Positions 33,571-45,366 are shown, numbered from the stretch's first letter. The stretch is 64,000 nucleotides of DNA from Tetragonia tetragonoides (GCA_038025085.1 CM076144.1:19041501-19105500), one strand, 5' to 3'. Numbers and translations: made by a program. Notes: generated from the sequence alone by a model not told the origin.

Positions 33571-34303
33571 CTAAAACCAAAACAAAGTTTTTCATAGTTA
33601 GAAACACATGACCATTATCATGCTATAATTAAAAGTGATTAAATCAACATCATAAAGTAATTAAAATGGATGTTTTTCCCTTTGTTACAATGCCTTGAGT
33701 TGTTAGGATTTGGAGCTGACATTTCTTTGGAGCTTGGCAAAGCAAATAAGAAAGATGATAATAGAAGCCACTTGTATATAGAAAGGAAATAAGTATGTCG
33801 CTTATAAATCGATCACAAACACAAATATAAAAGTTTGCCAAGTGAAGCATTTTGAAATGTTATGTACATAACTTTACTGCCTTACGTATTGATATACTGC
33901 CATATTCTATACTATAACATTTATCGGATTGACATTTTCACATTTATGTACGTGTTCGAGGCGTAGGTTTTTTTCTATAATTCTAATATAGAATAAGAAT
34001 CTTTTTCGTTCTATCTCGTATCGTGTGCCTTTCTCGTAAAATTAGGAGCAGTAAAATTAACTAACAACTAACTAAAAAAAAAGAATCAAATCACACCATC
34101 TCTATAATAAGTAAATGCCTCTTTTTCTCCTGAAATTGTCTGAATTATTCGTAATAAGATATTGGCCACAATTGAAAAGGTCTTATCAATAAAATTTCCA
34201 TTTATCCGCGATCTAGACGTTGACTTGTTTCAAAATAAAAGAGGCAAGAGCCGGTGAATAGTAAACCAAAAATTTAAATAAATATAAAATTTTCTATTCT
34301 ATT

Positions 34304-34480
34304 ATGGAACATATCGACCAATATGCATGGATCATACCCTTTATTCCACTTCCTGTTCCTTTGTTAATAGGAGTGGGACTTCTCCTTTTTCTGGTGGCAA
34401 CAAAAGATCTTCGGCGTATATGGGCTTTTTCTAGTATTTCGCTGTTAAGTATAGTTATGATTTTTTCTACGAAGCTGTCT
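34304..34480 (+). pseudogene. ndhF: ndhF 5' fragment of plastid origin
   Basis: The reading frame opens with [20 protein letters not shown] and continues [20 protein letters not shown], the first membrane helices of plastid NADH dehydrogenase-like subunit 5. The match ends near MIFSTKLS, after about 60 of the roughly 740 residues of the gene. In the nucleus it has no plastid promoter or function. Confidence 0.88.
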
Positions 34481-34519
34481 CTTCTTTGTTTACACAGTAG
34501 TGATATTCTTTGTTTCTCT

Positions 34520-34561
34520 CTTCATTTTCGGGTTTGGCAAGCTGCTGTAAGTTTTCGATGA
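34520..34561 (+). pseudogene. psbK: psbK 3' end of plastid origin
   Basis: The frame ends [13 protein letters not shown], the C-terminus of photosystem II protein K, and runs on into AT-rich spacer. It happens to be in frame with the ndhF fragment, giving an accidental 85-codon fusion. The exact junction (34480-34520) is blurred. Confidence 0.8.
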
Positions 34562-35009
34562 GATTGTCCTAGAAAAATGAATGATTTTTCGATAAACGTA
34601 TGAACGGGGGAATAAAGAAAATTTGGACTCAAATTGAAAATTGCAGCAGAATAGATACAAAAGTAATTGATAAAACATTCTTGAAATTAGATCTATAAAA
34701 TTTAGTATAGATTTTTCTTTAAGAGTTGTAACTGTAGGTTTGTATACTCTTCTGTTTCCTCAAATACTTTACTGCAGCTCTACATTTTTAAACACAATGT
34801 GTTATTCCATTTATGAAACGAAATAAATGTTTGCTGAAGTCTACTTCAAACCTACTAAGTACTTTACTGTAAATCTGAAAAGTTAACTGAGTACTTCATT
34901 AAGATGCTGATTCTTTTCTGACATAGAATAGATGGTTGTTCAAGTCTACTAAATGCATACTGTGTAATATCTAGACAACTCTCAATGTTTAAAAATGTTG
35001 GGTTCGAAC

Positions 35010-35536
35010 TAGAGCTGGCAATTTGTCGGGTTGAGGCGGGTTCGTATTCGAGTTATATATAAACGGGTTTAAATTTGCTTAACCGAACTCTAAGTCGTTT
35101 ATTAAACGGGTTGAAAACTACAACCCTAACCTTACTCATTTCATAAACGAGTTGATCAAATCGACCCATTGTACTAATTAATTTTGGGTGAAAATGAATA
35201 AATTTTATAAATAAAAGAAAAAATAGTATCAAATGATTAAATAAGTATGTATTTGTGAAATAAACTATTGATTTAAGAGAAGATGATATATTATCATATA
35301 TTTATGTCACAAAATGTGTTGGTATTCAATTTTCTTTTTTGTCAAAAGTGAAAAACGGGTTAGGTGAGTTATTCTCGGGTTTAGACTTTTAAATCCAACT
35401 TTATCTATTTATTAAACGGGTTAGTCGTGCCAGACCCATTTAATTAAACAGGTTGAAAATCTCAACCAAAACCCGCTTATAAGGTTAGATTCGTGTTGGG
35501 TTGTCGTGTAGGGTCAACATTAAAATTTTGCCAAGT
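35010..35536. mobile_element. hAT-like non-autonomous element, copy A
   Basis: Ends TAGAGCTGGCAATTTGTC and TTTTGCCAAGTA are partly inverted (TGGCAA). The interior is rich in AAACGGGTT and its complement. The copy lies within the duplicated unit and no target duplication can be fixed. Confidence 0.55.
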
Positions 35537-35929
35537 AAAGATTGAAATGTTATCTACACATAACTTTACTGCTTTACAAATTAATATACTGACATATTCT
35601 ATACTTTAACATAATATCGGATTACATTTTCACAATAGTTCTAATTGTAGCTTTTTATACTCTTCTGTTTTCTGAATTACTTTACTGCAGCTCGGCCTTT
35701 TCAAACACAATGTGTTATTCCATTTTTGAAACGAAATAAATGGTTGCTGAAGTCTACTCAAACCTACTAAGTACTTTACTGTAAATCTTAAAAGTTAACT
35801 GACAATATCAGTACTTCATTAAGATGCTGATTCTTTTCTGACATAGAATAGATGGTTGTTCAAGTCTACTAAATGCATAGTGTGTAATATCTAGACAGCT
35901 CTCAATGTTTAAAAATGTTGGGTTTGAAC

Positions 35930-36452
35930 TAGAGCTGGTAATTTGTCGGGTTGAGGCGGGTTCTTGTTCGGGTTATATATAAACGGGTTTAAATTTGCTT
36001 AACCGAACTCTAACCCGTTTATTAAACGGGTTGAAAACTACAACCCTAACCCTACTCATTTCATAAACGGGTTGATCAAATTGACCCATTGTACTAATTA
36101 ATTTTGGGTGAAAATTAATAAATTTTATAAAAAAAAAAAATAGTATCAAATGATTAAATAAGTATGTATTTGTGAAATAAACTATTGATTTAAGAGAAGA
36201 TGATATATTATCATATATTTCTGTCACAAAATGTGTTGGTATTCAATTTTCTTTTTTGTCAAAAGTGAAAAACGGGTTAGGTGAGTTATTCTCGGGTTCG
36301 GACTTTCAACTCTAACTTTACCTATTTATTAAACGGGTTAGTAGTACCGGACCCATTTAATTAAACAAGTTGAAAATCTCAGCCCAAACCCGCTTATAAG
36401 GTTAGGTTCGTCTCGGGTTATCGTGTCGGGTCAACATTAAAATTTTGCCAAG
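35930..36452. mobile_element. hAT-like non-autonomous element, copy B
   Basis: It is nearly the same as 35010-35536 in sequence, ends and position within the duplicated unit. It was therefore duplicated along with the unit rather than inserted independently. Confidence 0.55.
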
Positions 36453-37012
36453 TAAAGCATATTGTAATGTTATCTACACATAACTTTACTGCCTTATGAA
36501 TTAATATACTGACATATTCTATACTTTAACATAATATCGGATTACATTTTCACATTTATGTACGCGTTTGCTTTTCTTTAATAGTTCTAACTGTAACTTT
36601 GTATACTCTTCTGTTTTCTGAATTACTTTACTGCAGTTTGGTCTTTTCAAACACAATGTGTTATTCCATTTATGAAACGAAATAAATGGTTGCTGAAGTA
36701 GTCTACTCAAACCTACCGAGTACTTTACTGGAAATCTAAAAAGATAACTGACAATCTCAAAACTTCATTAAGATGCTGATTCTTTTCCGATAAGGAATAA
36801 ATGGTACGTTATTGGAGAAGTCAAAACTTGACTAACAATATCAGAAATTAACTGAGAAAATGTGAACGTCATTAAGATTCTGATTCTTTTCTGACAAGGA
36901 ATAGCTGAAGACTACTATCATAGAATATCATCGTAAATATAACTACTTAACTAGATTACAACATTACATCCACACATAATGTGCCTTTTAATTAGGTACT
37001 TAACTAAACAAA

Positions 37013-37480
37013 CTAAAATGCTACAACAATAACAAGCACAATAATAACAATGATACAAACCATCAACCAACATTGTAATCCCTTAATTTTCCTTTTGCAA
37101 GATACGACTTCATGCTCTTGGTCATTCCACTTATGCCATAATTCTGGGATGACCCTTGCGGCAAATCCTTGATATTCTTTATCGTCCCATTCGAAAAAAT
37201 GACAATCGCCTTTGGCTTCATCAAATGCATACATTTGGAATCATTTATCACATATAAAAACACATTTATTATGTTTAAACATAGAAAAACATATGATGAA
37301 ATATATACAATACCTTATATTTCATGCATACGTTGAATCTTAGCTTCTATCATACTTGAGTGGTTTAGTTCTACAAGTGAATTGGGATGCTACAATCTCA
37401 CAATTGCAATATTTGCGTTGATTAATTGTACCTCTTGAAGCCTTAGATGATGACGACGAGCTTATAGAAACATGCCTCAT
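37013..37480 (-). pseudogene. GRF zinc-finger gene remnant with C-terminal membrane helix
   Basis: Exon 1 (37480-37314) begins MRHVSISSSSSKASRG and contains CNCEIVASQFTCRTK, but the NPGRRF-x-C segment that should follow is scrambled by small indels. Exon 2 (37234-37013) holds CHFFEWDDKEYQGF, then KVI-type PELWHKW, a charged stretch and a strongly hydrophobic C-terminal helix. This is the common plant At4g04775-like arrangement. The acceptor before exon 2 is not clear. It belongs to the same family as the intact gene at 17565-18179 but is diverged and broken. Confidence 0.65.
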
Positions 37481-37700
37481 TTTTGTGAATTAACACAATG
37501 TTATTTTAACACACATGCTACTCATGTTTATATAGGGGAGATGAGTGTAAAATTATATTTGCGTTGATTAATTGTACCTCTTGAAGCCTTAGATGATGAC
37601 GATGAGCTTATAGAAACATGCCTAATTTTTGTGAATTAACACAATGTTATTTTAACACACATGCTACTCATGTTTATATAGGGGAGATGAGTGTAAAATT
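37409..37700. repeat. 146-bp tandem duplication over a promoter and start codon
   Basis: The block with ATTTGCGTTGATTAATTGTA occurs at 37411 and 37557, and both copies end GGGGAGATGAGTGTAAAATT. Each carries the minus-strand TATA word CCTATATAAAC and the GRF pseudogene start region. The few differences suggest a fairly recent duplication. Confidence 0.9.
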
Positions 37701-38227
37701 GGGTGATGTAGCTGGATTTTCCCATTTAAAAAATATGTTTACGTCAATTAGTAATTATTTACTGCTGACGTCAGTCATTTTCACAGGTTAAAACCTTTAT
37801 ACATCTTTGTTCATGTCCAGTGACGTCCTTGTCTTTAAATAACTTTGATTCTTAAAACTTTACTGTCTTGTGTCTAACTAAATTGTGTTGCATAAATATT
37901 GTCTAGCCCACCAATTACATGTTCATTTCTGTTGGTGTTGATATTGTGCTTCTCTATAGCGTGGTTTATAAACATTTTAGGCTTCCAAATACAATACTAT
38001 AGTACGTGAAACTTTACTGCGCGTAGAATCACGACATTACTAAACGAAAATCCATTGATACGGTTGTTGCATGCATTTCCCATTACAAATAAGTCTAATG
38101 CTAATATAAGCAATCCCCATATTACAAAATGTGGCCATAGAGGCCAAGATTAAGCTTAAATTTACTTAACTACAACATCCCTTAATACATGCAAGAACAT
38201 TAACATCAATATTGAAAACTCCATCCT

Positions 38228-38482
38228 TTACTCTTCGGATTTGGATACCAAATCCACATAAAGTTGCTTCTTTGCCTTACCCCTATCCATTGCCTTGGAC
38301 GATGCACCACCGGAAATTGGAATAGCACTGGAAATGGCAAGAGTAGGAAACTTCGTGTTCTGCATTTTTTTATGGTTATCATAAATTTCTAACAACTCAT
38401 TCAAGGGGGTGTCATTTTGCAAAAGTAATTGTTTCACATTATCTTTCCCAATTAAGTTTTGTGTCCTTCGGAGAAACTCCGC
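38228..38482 (-). pseudogene. 3' half of small gene split by Tekay insertion
   Basis: The minus strand continues the frame of the exon at 48042-47946: after the shared gcgga the codons give EFLRRTQNLIGKDN, then PLNELLEIYDNHKKMQ, a Ser/Gly-rich stretch and a basic, acidic-ended C-terminus SKSEE. Taken with the pieces at 48195-48141 and 48042-47946, counting the duplication once, the lengths sum to exactly 134 codons including stop. The family is unknown. Confidence 0.72.
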
Positions 38483-38582
38483 TGTAACACTCCCGGATTC
38501 GCAACGATTTCCTGGGAACCATCAACGTCGCTATCCACAACTCGACACCACTGAACCGTCACGAATCCAAGGGTTAGTTACA
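38483..38582 (+). other. 100-bp 5' terminal block, inverted copy of 3' LTR end
   Basis: It begins TGTAACACTCCCGGATTCGC and ends GGGTTAGTTACA, two bases before the primer site. Over most of its length its reverse complement matches the last ~100 bases of the 3' LTR (47845-47945), for example AACGATTTYCTGGGAAC and GTCGCTATCCAC. A normal 5' LTR of ~2.6 kb is not present here. Confidence 0.8.
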
Positions 38583-38584
38583 AA

Positions 38585-38595
38585 TGGTATCAGAG
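38585..38595 (+). other. Primer-binding site, tRNA-iMet type
   Basis: TGGTATCAGAG lies 2 bases after the terminal CA, as in Tekay and many other plant LTR elements. Confidence 0.9.
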
Positions 38596-38774
38596 TCCTA
38601 GGTTTAAAAGGTTGCATAGGTTTAATAAATGAATTAATAAGGATTAGTTTCATTTTTGGGAAAAATAAAATATAATTAAAGCCGTTGAGCGTAGTAGTCC
38701 TAGAAGTTAGGAATTACTTGAAATCACCTTAATTATGATTTAAATGTTCTTATTGTTTGATTGCCCTTTTGTAG

Positions 38775-39709
38775 ATGGCAACTACTGGTTTGACCGCGAT
38801 GAAATCGACTAAAGGTAGAAAACCGCGAGCAATTATCGTTGCACCTGAGCACGAAGTGGAATACGTAGACATCTATGATAGCAAGCCAACGCACGACGAG
38901 CGTGACAAGGCCGCACAAGAGCCAGAGGCGCACGGCAATGGCGCGCATGAGCTCGAGGTGGACCAACCCGTGTATGAGGATCACAATGATGAAGTTCCAA
39001 TCGATCCTAACCATGACTTGGAAGCTAACGAGGATCCTGAATCTGAAGAGGAACCTACGGAGTCCGAACCTCAAGCTGACGATGCTCCTGCTGACGAGCC
39101 AAGTGTTGAGCCTAACTCTGTTGATCTAGAGATGCGATTTGAGTATGGAGCTGGTCTCCCTGATTCAAGTGGCAACAACTCTGTACCTCCATCGCCTCCT
39201 GCTGATGTGTCTCCTCCTGTGGAGCCTTCATCCGTGCCTACATCGATCGCGCATTCACTACGGTCGAGCGATACAAATATGAGAACCGTACGAGGATACA
39301 CCAAGGTTTCTGGGTAGAACTCTTACTAGCTGGCTTACCCAACCTGCATCCTTGGAGAGGTCTCAAGGAGAAGTATGACGATGTGGTACTGAAGAGTGGC
39401 TACATCAACGATGAGAAGTAAGGCAAAGGCAATCGTTGGGCGCTAACTTTTCAGGGTGTTGGCACTGAGTTATGCTTGTCCGAGTTCGAATGGAAGGTTA
39501 ATCACGTCCTAGTGCCTGCTCCAAAGAACATATGTGAGAGCTGCTGGTCAAAGAAGCGCAAGCTTGTGGACAACTTTAGAAGGCACTTCATGCCTCAAAA
39601 ATTCAGAGGTGACGAACATCCTTACACGCCATGTAGGGAAGTGAAGCCAATGAGGGAAGATGATGATGATACGCCTCCTGGATCGAAGCAGAACCCAGTT
39701 GCTGTTTAG
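38775..39709 (+). pseudogene. Pre-gag ORF of unknown function
   Basis: The first part (from ATG 38775) is basic at the start, then very rich in Glu, Asp and Pro (EPES, DDAPADEPS-type runs). Near 39240 the frame must change by one base to reach a more globular stretch (RIHQGFWVELLLAGLPNLHPW), which continues past a TAA at 39419 to CESCWSKKRKLVDNFRRHF and an acidic end. It lies upstream of gag inside the Tekay element. I do not recognise it. It could be a captured host fragment or a lineage-specific extra ORF. Confidence 0.5.
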
Positions 39710-40344
39710 CTATTTTGTTTACTAGAGTTAGTCGTTTTGTTTAGAAACATTATTCCATTTTTTATGATGGCCCTGCGTGGTCAAGATTGGTGTGGTGTGT
39801 AGTTGCCTAAGCAACAAATATTTATAACTCTTATTTATTTTGCAATCTATCTTATTGCAAAACTATTTCATTTAATTATATGAATGTCGTTGTGATTTGT
39901 TTACATCATTGTTGTATCACATATTTTCATAGTTGACTAAAAGCATGAATGCTATCTCTTATCGTCGTGACATGATGGGAAATCTATGTCGAATTTATGG
40001 CAAAATTCTTGTTGAGCATTATCAACTAACTCTTTTGTGAGCCTTGAGCTACAACATATCAATATGATTAAGTGTGATTGTCTATTGCCCTACTAAAATA
40101 GTATGGAGCCTCTTTATGTGCATTATGAACATCTTTATCTATTCTTGTGAGATCTATGTGTCAAAAGTGTATTATATGCCTATCGAACTATTATGCTTGA
40201 GAACTGAGAACAATAAAGCAAGTATGTTGCCTAGACCTACAATCTAAGGTCGATTCTCGAAACTTATATGGTATATGCTAAATGTCAAGAGAAAGATTTC
40301 AATTACAACCTATTTCTCTCAATTAGATCTTAGTGGGTCGAAAT
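39710..40344 (+). other. Tekay spacer between pre-gag ORF and gag
   Basis: No ORF is supported. This is AT-rich untranslated sequence inside the element. Confidence 0.6.
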
Positions 40345-40556
40345 GTGCAAAATTGTGTGAATGGTGTTCATACCATCACTTTAATATTCTCAGATTGCAA
40401 AATGACAACCAACGCCGATAGAATCGCTAGACTCGAAGATAGTCTGAATGGTGCAAAATTGTGTGAATGGTGTTCATACCATCACTTTAATATTCTCAGA
40501 TTGCGAAATGACAACCAACGCCGATAGAATCGCTAGACTCAAAGATAGTCTGACCG
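40345..40556 (+). repeat. 106-bp tandem duplication containing the gag start
   Basis: GTGCAAAATTGTGTGAATGG recurs exactly 106 bases later, so the gag ATG (40402) and its context are doubled (second ATG 40508). Because 106 is not a multiple of three, only the second start leads into gag. Confidence 0.95.
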
Positions 40557-41430
40557 ACGTGGTCGAGATCATGGCACGACAAATGGCACGCGAAGAAGAG
40601 ATGGAAACCGCACAAGCCTCGGTAACGCATAGTTTTTGAGACTTTGACGCTCTTAAACCTCCTACGTTCGAAGGTGGTGTTGATCCAACTAAGCTGGAGA
40701 CTTGGATCATTGAGTTCAAAAAGTTGTTCCTGGCTACAAGTCTGCCTAACAACATGAAGGTTAGCTCTGCGACGTATTACCTGAAGGGTAAAGTGAACAA
40801 GTGGTGGAGCGATGTGGGAACTGAATTGCTTGCTATCGAGAATTACGGGGGGACTGAATTCAAAGAGTCTATTCGTGAAAGGTTCTATCCAAGAGCTATC
40901 CGTCGCCAGAAGCAATGGGAATTCGAAAACATCTATCAAGGAAAGCTATATGTAGCTGAGTACGCAACAAAGTTAAACGAGCTTGCTGCTTTTGCACCTT
41001 AGTGACGACCGAAGCTAAGCGTGTCGAGAGGTTCAAAGATGGTCTAAAGTGGGACATACAACATTTTGTTATGGGAAACTCGCTGACGTTCCAAGGATCG
41101 TATGAGAAAGACTTGAACCAAGAGCGTGCTCTGGATCGTCGTGATTCGTTGCTCGGGAAGCATAAACGTGACGAAGGGAGTTCTTCCCAGTCAAGTGGCG
41201 TAGACAAGAAGCCAAGACCGAACAACGGAAATCACAACAACCAAGGTGGTAATCAAAACCACAACGGGAACAGGAATCGTGACTCGAACAGTCATAGAGC
41301 TACGATCTTAGCTAGGAGGAATACGCCTTGTAGTCGCTACAACAAGACGCATCCTGGAAAGAACTGTCGTGGTGACGTGCTTCAATGCTACGAGTGCAAC
41401 AAGCCTGGTCACAAAGCTTCTGAATGCTGA
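40508..41430 (+). pseudogene. Tekay gag
   Basis: It contains the Gag core (FEGGVDPTKLETWIIEF, then YYLKGKVNKWWSD and REFYP-like IRERFYPRAIRRQ) and a CCHC zinc knuckle near 41385 (CYECNKPGHKASEC). A TGA at 40637-40639 (SF-stop-DFD) and frameshifts near 41000 and 41425 interrupt it. The protein would be the capsid/nucleocapsid of the retrotransposon particle. The Asn/Gly-rich spacer after the knuckle (41440-41660) links it to the protease. Confidence 0.82.
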
Positions 41431-44400
41431 GTCGTGGAAGGAACAACAATGGTCAGAACCGCGATAACAACTACAATCGTGGTGGAAATGAAAATGGTAA
41501 TCGCGAAAATGGTGGTAATTACCATGGAAATGGGGGTTACAACAACAACAACAACAACCGCAACAATGCTGCTCCTGCTGTGAACAACCACGTACAAGCT
41601 CCTGCTACTGCTAATCCCTCGCCAAACAACAACAACAACAATAGAGGGGTCAATGGCAGAATTTTTGTGATGAATCGCAATGAAGCAGAAGCAAACCCGA
41701 ACGTGATCGCTGGTACTTTTCTTGTTAATTCTTTTCCCGCTTTTGTTTTGTTTGATAGTGGTGCATCACATTCTTTTCTTTCTAAGAACTTTGCATCTAA
41801 GATAGGCCTAGAACCTAGTTCACTGTATAGGGTGAACATTACGATGCCAAATGGGGTGAATGTTAATTGTAATTCGTTGTATGAGAAGTGTTCGATTAAG
41901 ATCGCTGGTTCCGAGCTACCTGCAATCTTGATTCAGTTCGAATTGGGTGATTTTGACGTTATCTTGGGAATGAATTGGTTGTACAAGTATAGGGCTAAGA
42001 TAGAGTGCTTCGAACAAAGCGTTTCTTTGCGAGGACCTAAAGGTAAGGGAATCACTTATCGAGGAGTTGTGGTCAAGCCTAAGCTAAAGGTGATGGCGAC
42101 TATGAAGGTTAAAGAATGCGTGACTAAGGGTGAAGCGATTTACCTTTGTCATGTGGTGGATACGAGTCGCGAAACAGATCTCCGCAACCTATTCCTATAG
42201 TTTTCGAGTACGCTGACGTATTTCCTGATAAGATTCCCGGAATGCCTCCACAACGCATTATCGACTTTACGATCGACCTTGCTCCAGGTTCTACACAAAT
42301 TTCGAAAGCACCGTATCATATGACACCTGCTGAGATGAAGGAACTGAAAATGCAACTAGAGGATTTGTTAGAAAAGGGATACATACGTCCGAGTGTATCG
42401 CCTTGGGGTGCTCCTGTTTTATTTGTACGGAAGAAGGATGGTAGTATGAGACTGTGCATTGACTATTGCGAGTTGAACAAAATCACGATCAAGAATCGGT
42501 ACCCACTTCCCAGAATTGACGATTTGTTTGACCAACTGCGTGGAGCGTCTATTTTCTCAAAGATAGACCTACGATCATGATACCATCAGTTGAGGATTTC
42601 TGAGCCTGATATTGCGAAGACAACGTTTAGGACGAGGTATGGGCACTACGAGTTCACTGTGATACCTTTTGGGTTGACGTATACGCCTGCGAAGTTTGTA
42701 GACTTGATGAATCGTACGTTCCAGCCTTACCTAGACCAGTTCGTTGTAGTCTTTATTGATGATATTCTGGTTTACTCGAAGAACGCCGAGGAGCATGAGC
42801 AACATTTACGTAATGTTTTGGAGATTCTACGAAGACATCAACTTTACGCCAAGTTGTCTAAGTGTGAGTTTTGGCTAGACACGGTATCTTTCTTAGGACA
42901 CGTGGTGTCTAAGGATGGTGTAGTCGTAGATCCAGAGAAGATTCGAGCTGTTACAGATTGGCCAAGACCGACAACCGTGACCGAAGTTCGGAGTTTTCTT
43001 GGGCTTGCTGGATACTATAGACGATTTGTAGAAGGTTTTTCAAAGATTGCGCAGCCAATCAAGAACTTTATGAAGAAAACGACAAATTTTGTATGGTCTG
43101 ACAAGTGTGAGACTGCTTTCCAAGAGTTGAAGAAACGTCTTACGAGTGCACCTATTTTGACATTGCCGTCAGAAACGGAAGGATATGAGGTCTACAGTGA
43201 CGCGTCTAAGCATGGATTAGGGTGTGTTTTGATGCAACATGGAAAGGTCGTGGCTTATGCCTCACGACAATTGAAGAAGTACAAGGATAACTATCCTACG
43301 CACGATCTAGAACTTGTTGCTGTCGTATTTGCATTGAAGATTCGACGACACTACCTATATGGTTCCGTAGTCAAGATGTTCACCGATCACAAGAGTCTCA
43401 AGTATATCTTTACGCAGAAAGAGTTGAACATGTGCCAACGGAGATGGCTAGAACTTCTGACGGAGTACACATCGATATTCAGTACCATGAGGGTAAAGCG
43501 AACGTGGTCGCTGATGCGTTGAGTAGGAAGACTCGATATTCATTAAACACTGCTTTAGTGCTTCCTAAGGAGATCATACGTGAAAGTCTCGAGGTAGAGA
43601 TTGTGTTTCAAGGTGACGTTCAGTGTACCTTAGCACATATGTTTGTTCGACCAACATTGCTAGAGGAGATCAAAGATAGACAAGGTGGTGATGAGGATCT
43701 TCAGCGGATTCTAAACCACAAAGACGAGGGTAGGTCCGAGGACTTCACTTTCCGTCAAGATGGAATTTTGAGATTTCGAGAACGTGTTTGCGTACCCAAT
43801 GACCCAGTTATCAAAAGTCAGATTCTGGGTGAAGCTCATAATACGCCGTATTCTGTACATCCTGGTGGAGACATGTTTTACAAAGATCTTCGCCAAGTGT
43901 TCTGGTGGAAAGGCATGAAACAAGATGTCGCTGAATTCGTAGCAAAGTGTTTGACATGTTAGAAGGTCAAGATCGAGCACAAGAGACTGGGTGGAATGGT
44001 ACAATCACTGAAAGTTCCAACGTGGAAATGGAATTCGATTTCTATGGATTTTGTCATAGGTTTACCTTTGACACAGAAGAAGAGCAACGCCATTTGGGTC
44101 ATTGTAGATCGTTTGACGAAAGTCGCAAGATTCATCCCAATAATGCATGACACGTGGGAAATGGAGAAGCTGGCTGACGCGTACGTCAAGGAGGTCATGA
44201 GACTTCATGGTGTACCTGAAGATATTATTTCTGATAGAGACTCGAGATTTCTCTCTAACTTATGGCAGAAATTACAAGAAGTTTTCGGAAGCAAATTGAA
44301 GTTTAGTGCCGCTTTTCATCCTGCAACAGATGGCCAGACAGAAAGAAAAATCCAGACTCTGGAGGATATGCTTCGAGCGTGTGCCCTCGAATATCAAGGT

Positions 44401-45105
44401 TCGTGGGACAAACACATTCCGTTGATCGAATTTGCTTACAACAATAGCTATCATTCAAGCATCGATCGAGCACCATATGAATCCTTGTATGGTAGGAAGT
44501 GTAGATCGCCTGTATGTTGGAACGACATTAGTGAGACTGCAGTTTTGGGTCCTGACATGATCCAGCAGACCGTCGACATTGTGAAGGTGATTCAAACGAA
44601 GATGCGAAGTGCACAAGATCGCCAGAAATCGTATGCAGACAGAGGTCGTAGACCTGAGGAATTTGAGGTGGGAAGCAAGATACTTATGAGAGTATCTCCT
44701 ACCAAGGGTGTTATGCGTTTTGGTCGTAAGGGGAAACTGAATCCTCGTTACATTGGACCTTACGAGATCCTGGAAAGGATTAGCAAGGTTGCTTATCGTT
44801 TAGCTTTGCCTGTGGAACTTGAAAAAGTCCACAATGTGTTTCACGTCTCTCAGCTGAAGCGATACGTACATGATCCAACTCATATCGTTCAACCTGAAAC
44901 GATCGAACTTGATGAGAGTTTGACGTATGAAGAACGTCCAATCAAGATCACCGACGACAAAGAGCGCTCGACTCGTACAAAGACCATTCCGATTGTGAAA
45001 GTAATTTGGTCCCGTCATGGTCAAGAAGAGGCAACATGGGAAGCTGAATCCATGATGCGCGAGAAGTACCCAGAACTCTTTATCGAAGGTACTAATTCCA
45101 TTTGA
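41424..45105 (+). pseudogene. Tekay pol: protease, RT, RNase H, integrase, chromodomain
   Basis: Protease has LFDSGASHSFLS (near 41750) and DVILGMNWL. RT runs from [12 protein letters not shown] to the YVDD-equivalent [10 protein letters not shown] (near 42760). RNase H follows ([14 protein letters not shown]). Integrase has its His/Cys finger (VHPGG to CLTC, 43860-43962) and the catalytic residues in SISMDFVIG, SDRDSRF and DGQTERKIQ. The C-terminus reads WSRHGQEEATWEAESMMREKYPELF, a chromodomain-like motif. Breaks are a frameshift near 42180, TGA at 42578, a frameshift near 43450 and TAG at 43960. The codons around TAG suggest loss of a Gln. Confidence 0.88.
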
Positions 45106-45127
45106 GTTTCAGGATGAAACCTTTTTT

Positions 45128-45366
45128 AAGGAGGGTAGAATGTCACACCTAGTATTCGTGTTTTGTTTACCGCTTTGCACGAGATGAATTTTCAAGCATT
45201 GCATGTTGCATTGCTAATCGACTTAGTTCATGACTGTAGTACACGCATTGCATTGTCGTAGTCCTAAAATCGTTTTATACCTTCGCTTGGGTAAACTCGT
45301 TTCATTAGAAGTGATTACTTCATGTTTCAAGTTTCGGGATGAAACTTCTTTTAAGGAGGGTAGAAT
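45128..45366 (+). other. Duplicated polypurine tract of Tekay element
   Basis: The block TTT-C-GGATGAAAC, then TTTTAAGGAGGGTAGAATG occurs at 45105-45142 and again at 45329-45367. The first is followed by TGTCACACCTAG and the second by TGATACCCCAAT, both possible LTR starts. Polypurine tracts prime plus-strand DNA synthesis. Confidence 0.8.

Larger units (their letters stand above)
33955..34715 (+). other. Nuclear plastid DNA insert (NUPT), composite
   Basis: The insert interrupts the duplicated unit: neighbouring copies read directly from TTTATGTACGCG to TTCTAACTGTAACTTTG, while here about 0.75 kb lies between the same words. It contains plastid-like sequence upstream of ndhF, the ndhF 5' coding end, then the psbK 3' end and following spacer. 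In plastid genomes ndhF (small single-copy region) and psbK (large single-copy region) are far apart, so the insert is joined from at least two plastid fragments. The outer edges are approximate. Confidence 0.85.
33835..36780. repeat. Tandem segmental duplication, unit about 0.91-0.95 kb
   Basis: The word TATACTCTTCTG recurs at 34743, 35656 and 36602, with the surrounding sequence repeated (CTTTACTGCAG, CACAATGTGTTATTCCAT, TTAAGATGCTGATTCTTTT). Each of the first two units carries an hAT-like insert (35010 and 35930). Remnants of an earlier unit flank the plastid insert (33835-33954). The third unit is partial and lacks the hAT-like insert. Confidence 0.85.

Noticed and set aside
34304..34561. 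A functional 85-aa membrane protein
   Set aside because: The two ends are recognisable as ndhF and psbK fragments. The fusion is a by-product of plastid DNA insertion.
38483..38582. A solo LTR of a separate TRIM element
   Set aside because: The 100-bp block lies two bases before a proper primer site, and the 5-bp duplication pairs it with 47945, so it belongs to the Tekay element. A TRIM origin cannot be fully excluded.
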